Origin: Cornus controversa
Taxonomy: Eukaryota > Streptophyta > Magnoliopsida > Cornales > Cornaceae
Reading direction: 5' to 3'
Assembly: GCA_026545225.1 (NCBI GenBank)
Contig: CM048853.1
Span: 17,238,755-17,302,754 of the forward strand
Length of the DNA stretch: 64,000 nt
The position numbers and the translations under genes are program-made. The notes under the pieces are model-generated. The model worked only from the letters and a program-made list of their open reading frames with translations. It searched no databases and was not told the origin of the DNA. Of the stretch, positions 32,497 to 44,688 are shown in pieces (within the stretch, counting starts at the first letter, position 1; each line of letters begins with the position of its first letter).

Positions 32497-34005
32497 TGAT
32501 AGGCTTTGAATGTTACGCATTCTAGCCTCTTAACTTCTGTATTTTATTCTCTTAGTAATAGATTATTTTATTATTTTACTTTATTTTAGTGTTTTCTGTA
32601 TTTTCAGGATCTTAATGATTATTTCAGTTAAAACCATAATTTTGGGTTTTTAAAGAAGACATCCAAGATGGTTAGACGAAGCCTACATCAAGGAGATTCA
32701 TTCAACCATTTATTTCAACTCAAATCAGCCCAAGGAAGAGGTCCAAGAGAATTACAGCTGCTTAAGAAGGTTTCGGGCCTGAAGCCCAAATCTACGTATA
32801 ATACAGTCTTAATCCCATTTTGGAAAACGGACGAAAAGTATTATTTTCGAGCCTCAAATCAACTTAATTTTTGAATTAGCCAAACAAAATTCGATTCTGC
32901 ACACTTTTGTATTTCACAAAAATTTCGTGAATCGAACTTCTAGTGGGTCAAAAGTTGGACCGAACGTCAGTAGGAAAAACCCACCTGATTAGTGCTTCGG
33001 GAAAACCTAATTAATTTCTAATTGGATTAGGACTTTGGTGTATTCTCTCAGGGTATAAAGTGAAGGATTGGAGGCTGAGTTGGGGGTGATTACAGATATT
33101 GGAGAGTTTGACAGGGCTGTGGACAGAACATAAGACATATTTTGCAAAGCCATTGGAGAACGAAGTCATACGCATAATTCATGAAGATGATGCCTTCTTC
33201 CTCAACAGTTGAAGCTTCTTCTTCTACCATGAGCAGCTAGGTCATCCACTAGGGTTTTGATGTAGCCCTAACAAAACATCAATGGTTTGATTATTTTAAT
33301 TATTGGGGACCTTTATATACATGCATAGATTGTGTAATTTAGAGGATTTTTATTACAGAATTGAGCAATAAAAGTCTTGTAAATTCAGTTTCAATGATTT
33401 CTTACCTTGTCTTAGATACTTGATTGTTATTATTGAACTCAATCTCTCTTATTTTTTGTGATCATGAGAGCGATTATTACACAATGGTAATCATTGAATA
33501 TATCATTAAAAGCTTTGATGGATTAGGCCTATAGAAGATGAACCATACTGCACCCTAGATTAGAGTAGTTAGGCAGATGGCCCATGCCAATCGAAGATAG
33601 TCTATGACTTAGCCTTAATCTTATGTTATCTTCTTGACGGATCAAGGTGAGCTTGTAGCCACCGACATCACTTATGCATGATGTAATTCCCCATACTTGA
33701 TTCAATTGACCATTGATTGTAGAGTTAGTGTTGAAGTCAAATACCCTAGATTTCTCTCATATTATCTTCACTTTCTATTTCCTTTGATTTAGTTTATTTT
33801 ACTTTTTAATTAGTTTAGTTTAAAAAATTAGAATTCTTTTCTTCTAAATTTAATTAGAATTAATTCCGTATTCAACTCGTCAGACCATAATCCCTGAGGT
33901 TCGATACCCCTTTCGATAGCCCTATTCTGCAAGGAATTCGTTCTATTGCGAAGTGTGATAATTTTTAATTGATACACTTTTTGAGTCACACTCACACACG
34001 AATCA
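32497..34005 (+). repeat. 5' LTR of element D
   Basis: 1,509 bp, TGATAGGCTTTG to CACACACGAATCA. It matches 44689-46198 throughout. Confidence 0.9.
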
Positions 34006-34010
34006 ATTTT

Positions 34011-34028
34011 TGGCACCATTGCTGGGGA
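34011..34028 (+). promoter_or_regulatory. Primer-binding site of element D (tRNA-Asp type)
   Basis: TGGCACCATTGCTGGGGA, close to the TGGCGCCGTTGCCGGGGA site used by Athila/Tat elements, five bases after the LTR. Confidence 0.8.
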
Positions 34029-34249
34029 TTATCTATTTGATTGATTGGATTTTAGAGAATTAATCTTAATTGGATTTTTAGTTTAGGAAATTTTTATATT
34101 TTGTTTTTAATTTTGTTTTTGTTTTCTTTTCAGGTGCCTTTGGCTAATATATGCAAGGTCGTCATTCTGTGGCTGATCCTTTGATACCTCTTGATCCTGA
34201 GCCTGAACGTACTCTTAGACAATAGAGGAACATCCCTGTTTATACCATT

Positions 34250-35760
34250 GTGCAAGAGGAAGAATTAATTGAAGACATGGCAGAAGAGAAGAATAATAAC
34301 CTTGTTCCTAATGCTGATGGAGAAAGGGCTAGATTGCTGAGGGACTACTATGTTCCTGAGACATACACCTCACCAGCTGGTTTTCAATTGCCCAATGTCA
34401 CAGCACAGAATTATGAGATCAAGTCCAGCATTATTCAGATACTACCATATTATTTTGGGCTAACTCAAGAAGACTCTTACAAGTATCTGGATGACTTCAT
34501 TGAAATGTGCTCAACTACTAAAATTCATAACTTCTCTGAAGATGCTTTCAGAATGAGACTTTTTCCATTCTCCCTGAAAGACAAAGCAAAGTATTGGTTC
34601 AATTCTCTACCGGCAGGTTCTATCATGACTTGGACTCAGATGCAACATGAGTTTCTCAAGAAGTATTTTTTGATAGGGAAGACCAATCAGTTCAGACGTG
34701 CTATCACTGGTTTCTCCCAACATGAGAGGGAACAATTTTATGAGACATGGGAAAGATTCAAGGACCTTCTTAAGAAGTGTCCCCATCATCAAGTTCCTAA
34801 GTGGCAACTAGTGCAGAGTTTCTATGAAGGGTTGACAGAAGCCAACAGACAGATGGTTGATGCATCTTGTGGAGGTACTTTTATGTTGAAGAGTGAAGAA
34901 GAGGTATGGACCTTATTTGAAAATCTTAGTGACAACTCTTTACAACATGTGTCCTCTACTTTTTCTAGCAGACCTGCCACTACAAGGAAGACTGATGGGA
35001 TTTTTGAGGTTGGTGCTTCAGAAGCTATGCCAACTGACATTGATTTAATTGCATAGAAGGTAGCAGCAATTATGACTACCAATCAAACTCATTCTACTTC
35101 AAATCCTTTATTGCTAGGCCCTTGTGAATTTTGCTCTAGTCCTATGCATAATGTGAGCAATTGTCCTTCGATGGGCAATTTTCTGATGTTCAACATGAGC
35201 AAGTCCAAGCTATATTCACTGGACTAATGAATCCTGCACGAGGTAATACTTACAATCCTAGATGGAGGAATCATCCTGGTTTTTCTTACAGTAACCAAGG
35301 GGCAGCAATACAACCATCATATCAACCTAAAACTTTTGTACCTCAACAGCAATATCAAACACAAAGTCCTATGGCACAAAGAATTTATGCTATTGATGAC
35401 AAGCTGACACTTATCTTGTCCAAATTTAACAAGCTTGATTATCTTATAGAGACGGTGCAAGCTACTGTAGCAACAGTACAATCTACAATTCAGCTAGTAC
35501 ACTCTCATTCTCAATCCATTGCCAAACTGGAATATCAGTTTGGACAGCTTGCTACTTCATTGAGTAGAAGAGAAGAAGGGAAGCTCCCTAGTCAACCAGT
35601 TGCTAATCCAAGAGGGATGCAAGCTTCCATAAGCAACCCACACCATGAGCAAGTTCAAGCCATCACCACTTTGAGGAGTGGGAAAATAATTGACAATAAA
35701 GTGAGTGAGAAGAAAGAAGAAGAAAAAGTGACCACAAGTCCAAGTGCTGAAATTCCTTAA
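34250..35760 (+). pseudogene. Element D gag
   Basis: A retrotransposon gag domain: LPNVTAQNYEIKSSIIQIL, YKYLDDFIEMCSTTKIHNFS, FPFSLKDKAKYWFNSLPAGS, WTQMQHEFLKKYFL and FYETWERFKDLLKKCPHH at 34380-34800. These blocks are typical of Athila/Tat gag. The second part (35161-35760) is Q-rich with a coiled-coil-like LTLILSKFNKLDYLIETVQ segment and the VQAITTLRSGKII block that precedes the protease in this lineage. Confidence 0.85.
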
Positions 35761-36003
35761 GAGCCCAAGGCTCCTTTCCCACAACGTTTCCTTGAAGGAT
35801 CTAAATTGGGGAAGCAAGGGGACAAGCTGCATGACATGATAGAGGTGTTTCGACAAGTGAAGATTAATTTGTCACTCCTTGATGCTATCAAGCAAATTCC
35901 TCCTTATGCTAAATTTTTGAAGGACTTGTGCACTCAGAAAATGTGTTCTAAAAGCCATGTGCCAAAGAAAGTGATGCTGCCACAACAAGTGAGTTCTATA
36001 ATT

Positions 36004-36420
36004 CAGTAGTGCACTCCTCCCAAGTTCAAAGATCCTGGTGCCCCAACTATCTCATGCATCATTGGGGAGCACCATGTTGATAAAGCTCTTCTTGGTTTGG
36101 GTGTAAGTGTGAATTTGCTACCCTATTCAGTGTACTTACAATTGGGCTTGGAAGAATTGAAACTTACCTCGGTGGTATTGTAATTTGCAGACAGATCAAC
36201 AAAGCAACCCCGAGGAATCATTGAAGATGTGCTCATTAAAGTGGACAAGTTCTACTTTCTTGTTGATTTCATTGTACTTGACACTGAGCCAGTTCATAAT
36301 CCAAAGAGGCATATTCCAGTGATCCTTGGTTGACCTTTCTTAGCTACTGGTGATACTTGCATAAATTGTAGGTCAGGGATCATGGATATTTCATTTGGCA
36401 ACACGAAGGTTAAACTTAAT
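36004..36420 (+). pseudogene. Element D protease-like block
   Basis: Contains FKDPGAPTISCIIGEHHVDKALLGLG, a VNLLPYSVYLQLGL block, and a following PVILG / CINCRSGIMDISFGN segment. This matches the aspartic-protease region of Athila/Tat pol. Fossil. Confidence 0.7.
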
Positions 36421-36699
36421 ATTTTCAATGCTATTGAGAATCCTCCAGATCTGACTGATGTCTTCTTCATGGATTCTGCGGATGTGTCTAAATCTACAGA
36501 TGAAACAAAGGTGCAAGAAAAATAGAAGGAAAAGAAGGTGTTCAAAGATCAATTTTCTACCATTGTGGTAAATTTTGTATCCACTACACCATCCAAAAAA
36601 CTTCAGAGTGAGCAATTGTTTGGAGTATCCGATAACTCTACACCATAGTATGCAGATATTGTGAATTATTTAGCTACGAAAAAAGTGCCATGAGACTGG

Positions 36700-37940
36700 A
36701 CCAAGCGAGAACGTGATAGATTCTTCTCTGAAGTTCATCATTACTTTTGGGAGGATCCAGAGTTATTTAAATATTATCCAGATCATATTATTCGGTGATA
36801 TGTCCCAGACCATGAGTTTCAAGATATTCTCAAGTTCTGCCACTCATTAGCATGTGGAGGCCACTTTAGTGTAAGGAAGACAGCAGCAAAGGTACTTCAA
36901 TGTGGATTCTTTTGGCCTTCTCTGTTTTATGATACATATGTTTTTTGTAAAACTTGTGATCACTGTCAAAGATTGGGTTCAATGTCGAGGCGTGATATGA
37001 TACCAATGAGCCCCATTCTGGTGGTTGAAATTTTTGATGTTTGGGGAATTGATTTCATGGTACCCTTTCCACCCTCTTTTGGCTACCAGTACATTCTGGT
37101 TGGTGTGGATAATGTCTCCAAATGGGTGGAGGCCATTGCAACTCGAACCAATGATCACAAGGTGGTAATCAAATTCATGCATGAGAATATTCTTAGTCGA
37201 TTCAGAATTTCTCGAGCCTTGATTAGTGATGGTGGTTCTCACTTTTGTAATAAATTCTTCAGAGGTTTGCTTGCTAAATATTTAGTGACGCATAAGGTGG
37301 CAACGCCTTACCATCCTCAAACAAGTGGGCAAGTAGAGTTGTCCAATCAAGAAATTAAGCATGTTCTCGAAAAGACAGTGAGACCGGATAAAAAAAATTG
37401 GTCATTATGATTGAGTGAGGCACTATAGGCATATCGGACTACTTACAAGACTCCTATCGGTATGTCACCATAATTGTTGGTGTATGGGAAAGCATGTCAT
37501 CGTCCAGTAGAGATCGAGCACAAGGCACTCTGGGCAATCCGAAAATTCAATTTTGATGCAAAAAAAGTTAGAGAAGAGAGAAAGTTGCAATTGAATGAAT
37601 TAGAAGAGTTTAGACGTGATGCTTATGAAAGTTCATGAATTTATAAAGAGAGGACGAAGGAGTTCCATGATCGACATATCTCACGGAAGTCCTTCTCTCC
37701 AGGTGATAAAGTGTGGCTCTTCAATTCAAAGCTTCGGTTGTTTCTCAAAAATTGCGTTCAAGGTGGGATGGACCATTCCAAGTTATTTCAATTTTTCCTC
37801 ACGGTGCTATGGAAATTCGAATCTTTCGAGACAATACTTTGATGAAGGTTAATGGGCAAAGCTTGAAGCATTGTGTGGAAGGATTTATGCCAAGAAGAGA
37901 TGTAGAGTCCGTCGACTTGACGGATCCCGTCTATTCGACT
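36700..37940 (+). pseudogene. Element D integrase
   Basis: It has a zinc-binding region with HSLACGGHFSVRKTAAKVLQ and CKTCDHCQRLGSMSRRDMIP (36840-36990). The catalytic core contains DVWGIDFMVPFPPSFGYQYI, VDNVSKWVEAIATRTND, ALISDGGSHFCNKFF and TPYHPQTSGQVELSNQEIK (37030-37360). A C-terminal part runs to about 37940. Standard gypsy integrase order. Fossil, broken. Confidence 0.85.
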
Positions 37941-38307
37941 TAATCCATTTGGAGAGTTGATCGTCTCCTACGGACGTTAAATTGTAGGTTTTGTATGTAT
38001 TTCTATCCTTTAATTTCTTTAGTTTTCTTTGATCTTAATTTTTAGTTTTAGTTTTCTTAAGTTTTCTTTTAATTCTAGTTGTGTTTTAATATTTTTTCTT
38101 TGAGTTTTTGATGTATAAGTTGCTTCCGGAGGATGCCAAGAGGTGTACCGAGGTATTTGGACTCAAGACGGGTGAAAAAATGTGCTCTTGGTCGACCTTG
38201 GACGATGGAGACTCAAAAATTACAAGTCCCAATCGACCTTGGGCGATGGAGGGTGAAATAGGCATTAGCCGGGGGGATCAATCACCCAAGCAAGGGGGGA
38301 TCGATCG

Positions 38308-41299
38308 TGTAGAGACCGTGACCAATTTTGGCCAATTTTGCATTTTTTGCGTTATAATTTCCATAAATGCATTTTGAGCGGTGTTTAACATGTTTTGAGT
38401 GTGGGAAACATGTTTGGGAAGTGTTTTTAAAGTTTTGGAAAGTTTTCGGGAGTTTGGAGAAGTTTGACTTTTTGGTCAAACCGGGGCCCAGGATGCGACT
38501 TAAGTGGGCCCGGGAATCCAAAAAATTCTCGAAAATATTTATTTTTGATAATGGCTTAGATGAAATGTTTAGAGAGTTAAGGAAGTGATTTCGAAATTGT
38601 AGGAGTTTTCAGAATCGAAAAAGGAAGCCCGGAGGATACGTTAAGTGGCCGAGGGTATTTTGGTCTTTTTGCAAGCCCTAGATATTTTAAATATCAGTGG
38701 CAAGGACATTTCAGCAGATCTGATGCCCCTTTCTCTCTCTAAAGCTCTCCATCTTCATAGCTCTCCCTTCTCTCTACATTTCGGACCCGTTCGGCTTGGA
38801 TTCAAGACTTGCCGAAGGAGGGAGATACGTAGGGGACGGCTAGGGCTTCCCTTTGAACCGATCAAAGTGGTGGTTCAGCAAGATAGACATTGCTGGAATT
38901 TTGGTGAAGTGCTTGGAAGGTCTTCATTTTTGAGGTAGGGGTTCTTCTTCTCTTCTAATTGTCGATTCTAGGGTTTTGGGTGAAGAAGAGAGGTGTAGGT
39001 TGTGTTTCACATGCTTTAGGATGGTGAGAGGTGTGGAAAGTTATGTTTTCTTCTTCTCTAGAGTCCTATCTTTTCACAATTGTGTATATTGTGTTGGTGG
39101 TAGCATGTGGGTTTGAAGTATGTGAGTGTAAGAAATTGATTCATAGGCATTTATGTGCTCAATTGGTGTATATGTGAAAAATATGTACCAAATGTCATAT
39201 ATGTGATTATATGTGGGAATGTGGTTGTTGAATGCATGTTTAGTTCTATGTGTTAAAATTATGCATTGAGTGTAGCATGAGTAAAATATGTTAATTTTGA
39301 AGTTGTATGCATATGAGATGATATATCCATGTGTTATACATATATGTGCTATATGTGGTGTGTGGTGATGAAAAATATGATTGTTACTTCTTTTTAGTAT
39401 CAATGAGCATGAGTTGAGCATGAAAATAAAATGTCATGTGTTTATGCATTCATATTGCATATGTGAGAAATTGCGAGAAAAATGACGCAAATGAGGTGCA
39501 CGGGACTTCGGAGTGGTCCAACCGTATTGTGAAATGTGGTAAAATTATCCACTATGTATGGCCTTTGGAGTGGACCCGCCATACTAAAGCTTAATGCCTA
39601 GGATCGGAGTATGTCCAATACTAATAACCCCTCGGAGTTGTCCTGGTCATTGGATGGTTATCAGAGAATGTCCAAGATTTGTGAGCCTCGGAGTTGTCCC
39701 CTCACTCTATGGCAATCCCATATATTGCTATGGTAGAATTACCTTTCGGAGTTGTCCCGGTCATTGGATAGTTATCGGAGGTGTCCAAGGTTACATGATC
39801 CTCGGAGCGGGCCAATCATGTGGGGTATCGGATGAGGACTGAGAGAGAGAAAATCTACTTTTCTTAATGCTTGTATGTTTGAACATGTTATACATGATTC
39901 GTAATATATGCAATTCTCTTTAATTGTAATTATTGATGTATTTGTGAAATTGTGGATGTGGCATGTAGTGTATTCATATGCATTCCATGTAGGTCGGTGT
40001 CGAGTTGGCACTTAGAAGGGTTGGGGAACCTTTACTGAGCCGCAGTGGTGCTCACCCCTTTATTATAAACTCTTTTTATAGATAAGGCGCCGATGACGGA
40101 TGGGACTTGAGGGTCCAAGTGGAACACTAGTAGTGGTTTTGCTATCTTTTGGATTTGTGCATTTTTGTGGCTATCCATGCTGGCTTGTGGCATGTCACTT
40201 ACATTTTGAGTTGTAGCTATACTTTGGACATATGTACTTGTGATGTATATATTGGATTTTAAACTTATTGGGTGTGGAGAGACAACGGTTTAATTTATGT
40301 AATGCCCATGGTGGCACTTAATTCATTTGATGATATTTCCATTATGAATGGATGGTGTTTGTGAAAGAGAATGATTCATTTCGGTGTATGAATTCAGTTA
40401 TGGGTGTGATCTTGAGAGTGAGATTGATGTTGGAACCTTTCATTTATGTTTTTAATCATGTATGAGAGGTTCTAGGATGATAGAATGTTGATTGGGCTTC
40501 ATGTGGATCATGTATAGGGTTGTTGGAAGTCCCGGGAGGTGCATTTCGATCAATCGAGATGCCTATTTCGATCAATCAAAACCCCCATTTCAATTGATCG
40601 AAAGGGTGATGATTTATGGTGATTTTTAGAGTCCAGAAAGGAGAAATTTCGATCAATCGAAACCCCCATTTTGATCAATCGAGATATTGCAGGTCTGGGG
40701 TCCCGAAAGGGTGAAAATCTCGCTAGAACTTCGATCAATCGAGATGCCAGTTTTGATCAATCGAAGTCCATTTTCGATCAATCGAGATTACTATTCACAA
40801 CTTTTTTCAAAACTTCATTTCGAGGTAATTTCTTCGTTCTAGATTGGAATTGAGTGTGGTTTTTTTTCAACTTGAATATTTTTGAATTCTCTATCCAATG
40901 GTGTAAGCCTTAGTTCCAGATTCTAAACATAGAAAGTTTTGAGGCTCAAAAGTGAGTGATTCTTAAAAGTGTGGGCAAGTAAATGTTCACTAAGGTGTGT
41001 GATTTGATGTAGGGCCCATGGGGATTAGTTAAGATGGATTTGGGTGCATTCATATGCAAGAGTTGAGCTAAGCTTTCACGGTGAATGAGGGTGAATGAGA
41101 GCCTATTGGGCTAAATGGACGGTTTAACCTCCGGTTCTCCAAAAGTTGGAAATCGGGGCATTATAGCATGGTATCAAACCTTGATACTAATGTATTGAGT
41201 GTAATTGAGATTGTTCACGGGGTTAAGTGAACGGGTTCACACTCGGGATTCGGGGTCGGTCCGGGGGAGTCCCGGTGGTCCGGGTTTCGGGGCGTGACA
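38308..41299 (+). mobile_element. Solo gypsy LTR nested in element D, TSD GATCG
   Basis: 2,992 bp, TGTAGAGACCGTGACC to GGGGCGTGACA, flanked by GATCG (38303-38307 and 41300-41304). It contains a stem-loop array (39508-39821), the LTR core AAGGCGCCGATGACGGATGG (40083-40102) and eight copies of a TTTCGATCAATCGAAA-like word (40544-40787). Confidence 0.92.
39508..39821 (+). repeat. Stem-loop array in LTR 38308-41299
   Basis: Units share a CTCGGAGTTGTCCC-like core. Stems include ACGG/CCGT (about 39510-39535), GTATGGC/GCCATAC (39556-39562 with 39578-39584), ATAACC/GGTTAT (about 39624-39660), GTGAG/CTCAC (39681-39685 with 39701-39705) and ACATGAT/ATCATGT (39793-39799 with 39815-39821). The same architecture occurs at 1560-1831. 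Confidence 0.7.
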
Positions 41300-41830
41300 G
41301 ATCGCCCCCATTTTTCCCCAAGCTAGGAGAGCAACTAGCTGGGAGATCGATCACCCAGCCCTAGGGGTATCGATCTCTCAAGCTTGAATAAGGGCTGGCC
41401 GAGAGTTTCATCTATATATAACCTCCCTCTCCTATTTTGATGCTACTACTTGCTTCCTTGACCTTTTTGAGCCCCAATTTAAGTCCTACTTCAACCAAAA
41501 ATTTATTTTCTTCAATTGGTGATTCTTAAACAAGTATTTAACCCTAATCATCATCAACATCAACATCAAAACTGGATTGATCATCACTAATTCTCAAGGA
41601 AGCTTTCACTTTTTCAAGTTCTACATCAAAGTAAGTGAAGTTTTTCTTTGGCAAAATTGTGCAAATCTTTTTGAGGGCTTTTGAAGACCAAGTTTGGGGG
41701 ATAAAATTGGTGAATTCAATTGTTCAATTTGGGTGAAAAAAGTGCCAAAAAGAGGAGGTTGAAGGATAAACTTTTATTGTGCACGCCAAGTGTTTGGTTT
41801 AATTCCTCAACCAAATTTTTTCTATTTCTA

Positions 41831-43052
41831 TGGCACCAAAGAGAGCAAGTCACCAAGGTGATTCCAATTCACGCAATCCTCATCGAGCAAGGCATGATCC
41901 AACATTCGGTTCCTCAAGATCTCACCGAGATGGTATTCATTAGCGATGACATCCAAGGGCTTTGAATTTTGAAACAACGTTTGACGTCGCCGAACTCTAT
42001 GGTATGTTTCCTAAGACACGATGGGGGATTTCTGACATCCGTCATCGTTAGTTGGCATCAATTTTTGTTCCACTCTCTTCTACTATCTACCCGAGGCTTG
42101 TCAAGGTATTTATCAGAACTTAATGCCAAAACCTGATGAGCGGGATGTGCTTATTTCTTCAGTAGATGGAACAGTAGTTCAGGTGGATATGTCATCCATT
42201 GCTATTGCCATGGGTTGTCCTCATGAGTGCCCAGATGATTTGACTCATATCTATACTCCTCTACTCGATGATTTGTCAGTGGTTAATTTGGTTGCACGTT
42301 TGTGTGCTAACCAATTTTTCGCACCAAAAAGGAATGCAGCTTCTAAGTCTTCTATGCCAAATCACTTATGGTTCCTTGATGTTGTTTTACTCAAGAATAT
42401 ATGTCCCATTGGACATAAAATCGAGAGACGTCAAGAGTTCCTTAGATCCTTATATGCCATACATTTTGGGCATTGGCTGCCGTTCCCACAGATTGTCTGG
42501 GGCCAGATTGAAAAGTTCTATTCCAAAGTTGTCGCCAAGCCACCGGACAGTGCAAGTGACTGGGAGTTTCCATTCCCTACTATCATTCATCAGTTGCTTA
42601 TTGCACAGGGGTATGCAGTCCATGAGGATGAGCTTGCCTTTCCACGTGATATTCATTATGGCACACATGACTGGAATTTAAGCCAATCTCATATGCACCA
42701 AAGAGTCATAGCTGCGCCTGGTGAAGTGTCTCAATTGGCCCAGGGAGGGGAACCTGTAGATATACCACCACCGGTGGAAGATCCAGAGGAGATAGAAGCA
42801 GAAGAAGAGGAGGTACATGCACAAGCTGGTGGCCATGATTATCATTCTTTAGAAAGACAGATTGCTGGGTTGACCGCACAGTTTGGCACCCTACAGACAG
42901 AGGTTTTCACACAGTTTGGCGCAATGAGGACTAAGATGGCGGATCACTTTCGTGACACTCGCCAAGATCAACTAGAGATGAGGAGGATGTTGCGTGCACT
43001 GATGTGCCAGGCGAACATGGATCCGGATACTCAGTCACCACCACATCCTTGA
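41831..43052 (+). pseudogene. Element D 3' extra ORF (env-position; plant transposon protein-like)
   Basis: Lies between integrase and the 3' LTR, the place of the so-called env-like ORF in Athila elements. A basic start (MAPKRASHQGDSNSRNP at 41831) is followed by a long open stretch at 42123-43052 (309 residues). That stretch has MGCPHECPDDLTHIYTPLLD, a central NHLWFLDVVLLKNICPIGHK block, PFPQIVWGQIEKFY and FPFPTIIHQLLIAQGY, which resemble the putative plant transposon protein domain (Pfam Transposase_32/PF20167 type). The tail has an acidic hinge (EEIEAEEEEVHAQ) and a helical, coiled-coil-like C-terminus from about residue 240. No clear membrane segment is visible, so calling it an envelope is not supported. 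Confidence 0.6.
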
Positions 43053-44688
43053 CAGGAAGGCAATTATATTTTGTATTTTATTTTATTCTTAGTTTTTATT
43101 TTTATTTTTAGTTTTATTTTTCTTTCTGTAAGTAGATTTTTATTATTATAAAATATATATATATATATATGTTTATTTTTTTATTTTAGAATTTTTCTCT
43201 TTCATATTTATTTTCACCCATACTATTTCACTTGAACTTTGGGGTATAGTGGTTTGTTTTGACAGGTTATAACATCCAAGTTTAGGGGTGTGCTTGCATT
43301 GCCTTCATGCTATTGGTTTGCTATATTTTCTTTCCACTACTTCTTCGGATTCCTGGTATTCTCGTTCTTACTCTTATCTACGCTTCGATTGGGTGTACAT
43401 TGAGGACAATGTACAATTTAAGTTTGGAGGTGAGGCGATGCCTTATTTTTGTACTTATTGCATATGGGGGGAAATTTTTGTGAAATTCTTCTTGTTTTAG
43501 GATTTTATTTTATTTTATTTTCTTAATTTATTTTATTTTATTTTATTTTGTTTTGTTTTTAGATAGAATGTTTTGACATCATTCAAGGGATTAGTACCTT
43601 ATGTAGGTGCTTAACTTGCAATTTTTGAGTATATTTTAAATTTTTGAAAACTGTGGTTTAAATTAAGTGATTTTAATCATGGTTTGCAATAACATGTTTT
43701 GGGGTAATTGGTTTTAGTTTCCTCACAGGCACAGACACACTAGCATAATCTTATGGGGTATAAACTTTGGTTTTGAGTTGTTGAGTTACATATGCTTGAG
43801 ATTAATTAGTATCTCTTGAGAATGAGTACTGATGATATATTTTACTTGACTTCATTGAAAAAAGGAAAAAAAAAGTGATGAATAAGCAAATCAATTTGAT
43901 CTTTTTCATGAGTAACCGGGCCTCTATGCCTCAGGAAGCACGGAGTGTTCGCGTCAAAAGTGAAAGGGTGAGAAAAGATGAGCATTGGTTGTCTTGATTT
44001 GTAGCCTGATTGATTCGAGTAATTAGGTTCTTCGGGGTATCTTAAAGCCTAGTGCCCTAAAGCCATCTGGTTTGGGAGTCACTGACTAAAAGCTTACTAC
44101 ATGGATCTTTCAGAAAGCTTAATAGATCAAGACATTGCACAACCAATAAAGCAATGAAAAAAAGAATCATGAAAAAAAAAATGAAAAAGTCATGTATTCA
44201 TGTTTAGAAGTATGATTTCAATAAGGGGAGCTAGTGAGTTGAAGGGGTATATGCCTTAATATATTCAAAGCTTGGTTGTGCTACATGAGATGACTGCTAG
44301 TTCACTTTACACGAGGGAGCTAGAGTTGATTATTTTGAGATATGTTGATGTGAATTATGCATGTGGATCATTGATTTGAATTATGGAATTTGAAAGTTTA
44401 AAAGTATTCTTGAATGCAAGTTTGTAACTATGTATTGTAATCTTCTTCTTGAATTAATGTTGGAACAAAATTTTGAATGTTTGTGTGTAACATTTCTGAA
44501 AACCCTCACGAGACTATACTCGTCCACTAGGGGGAACCTAGGGTTTAAAGGCTTGGTGCATATGCTAAATGCAATCGTTTCTCCCACGAAAGTGGAGTTG
44601 GATAGTTTAGTTAGTGTTTAGTAGTTTCTTTGTTTTAGTTTATTTTATTATATTGCTAAGGGACTACCAATATGTAAGTTTGGGGGTG
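43053..44688 (+). other. Element D non-coding 3' region and purine tract
   Basis: T-rich, non-coding. It contains ACATTGAGGACAATGTACAA with AAGTTTGGAGGTGAGG after it (43398-43436), a phrase I know from the 3' region of Athila/Tat elements. It ends in the purine tract AAGTTTGGGGGTG just before the LTR. Several A-rich ATGAAAAAAAA runs lie at 44150-44190. Confidence 0.65.

Noticed and set aside
39594-39842. 82-residue open frame on the plus strand
   Set aside because: Covers the stem-loop array of the solo LTR at 38308-41299; open by chance.
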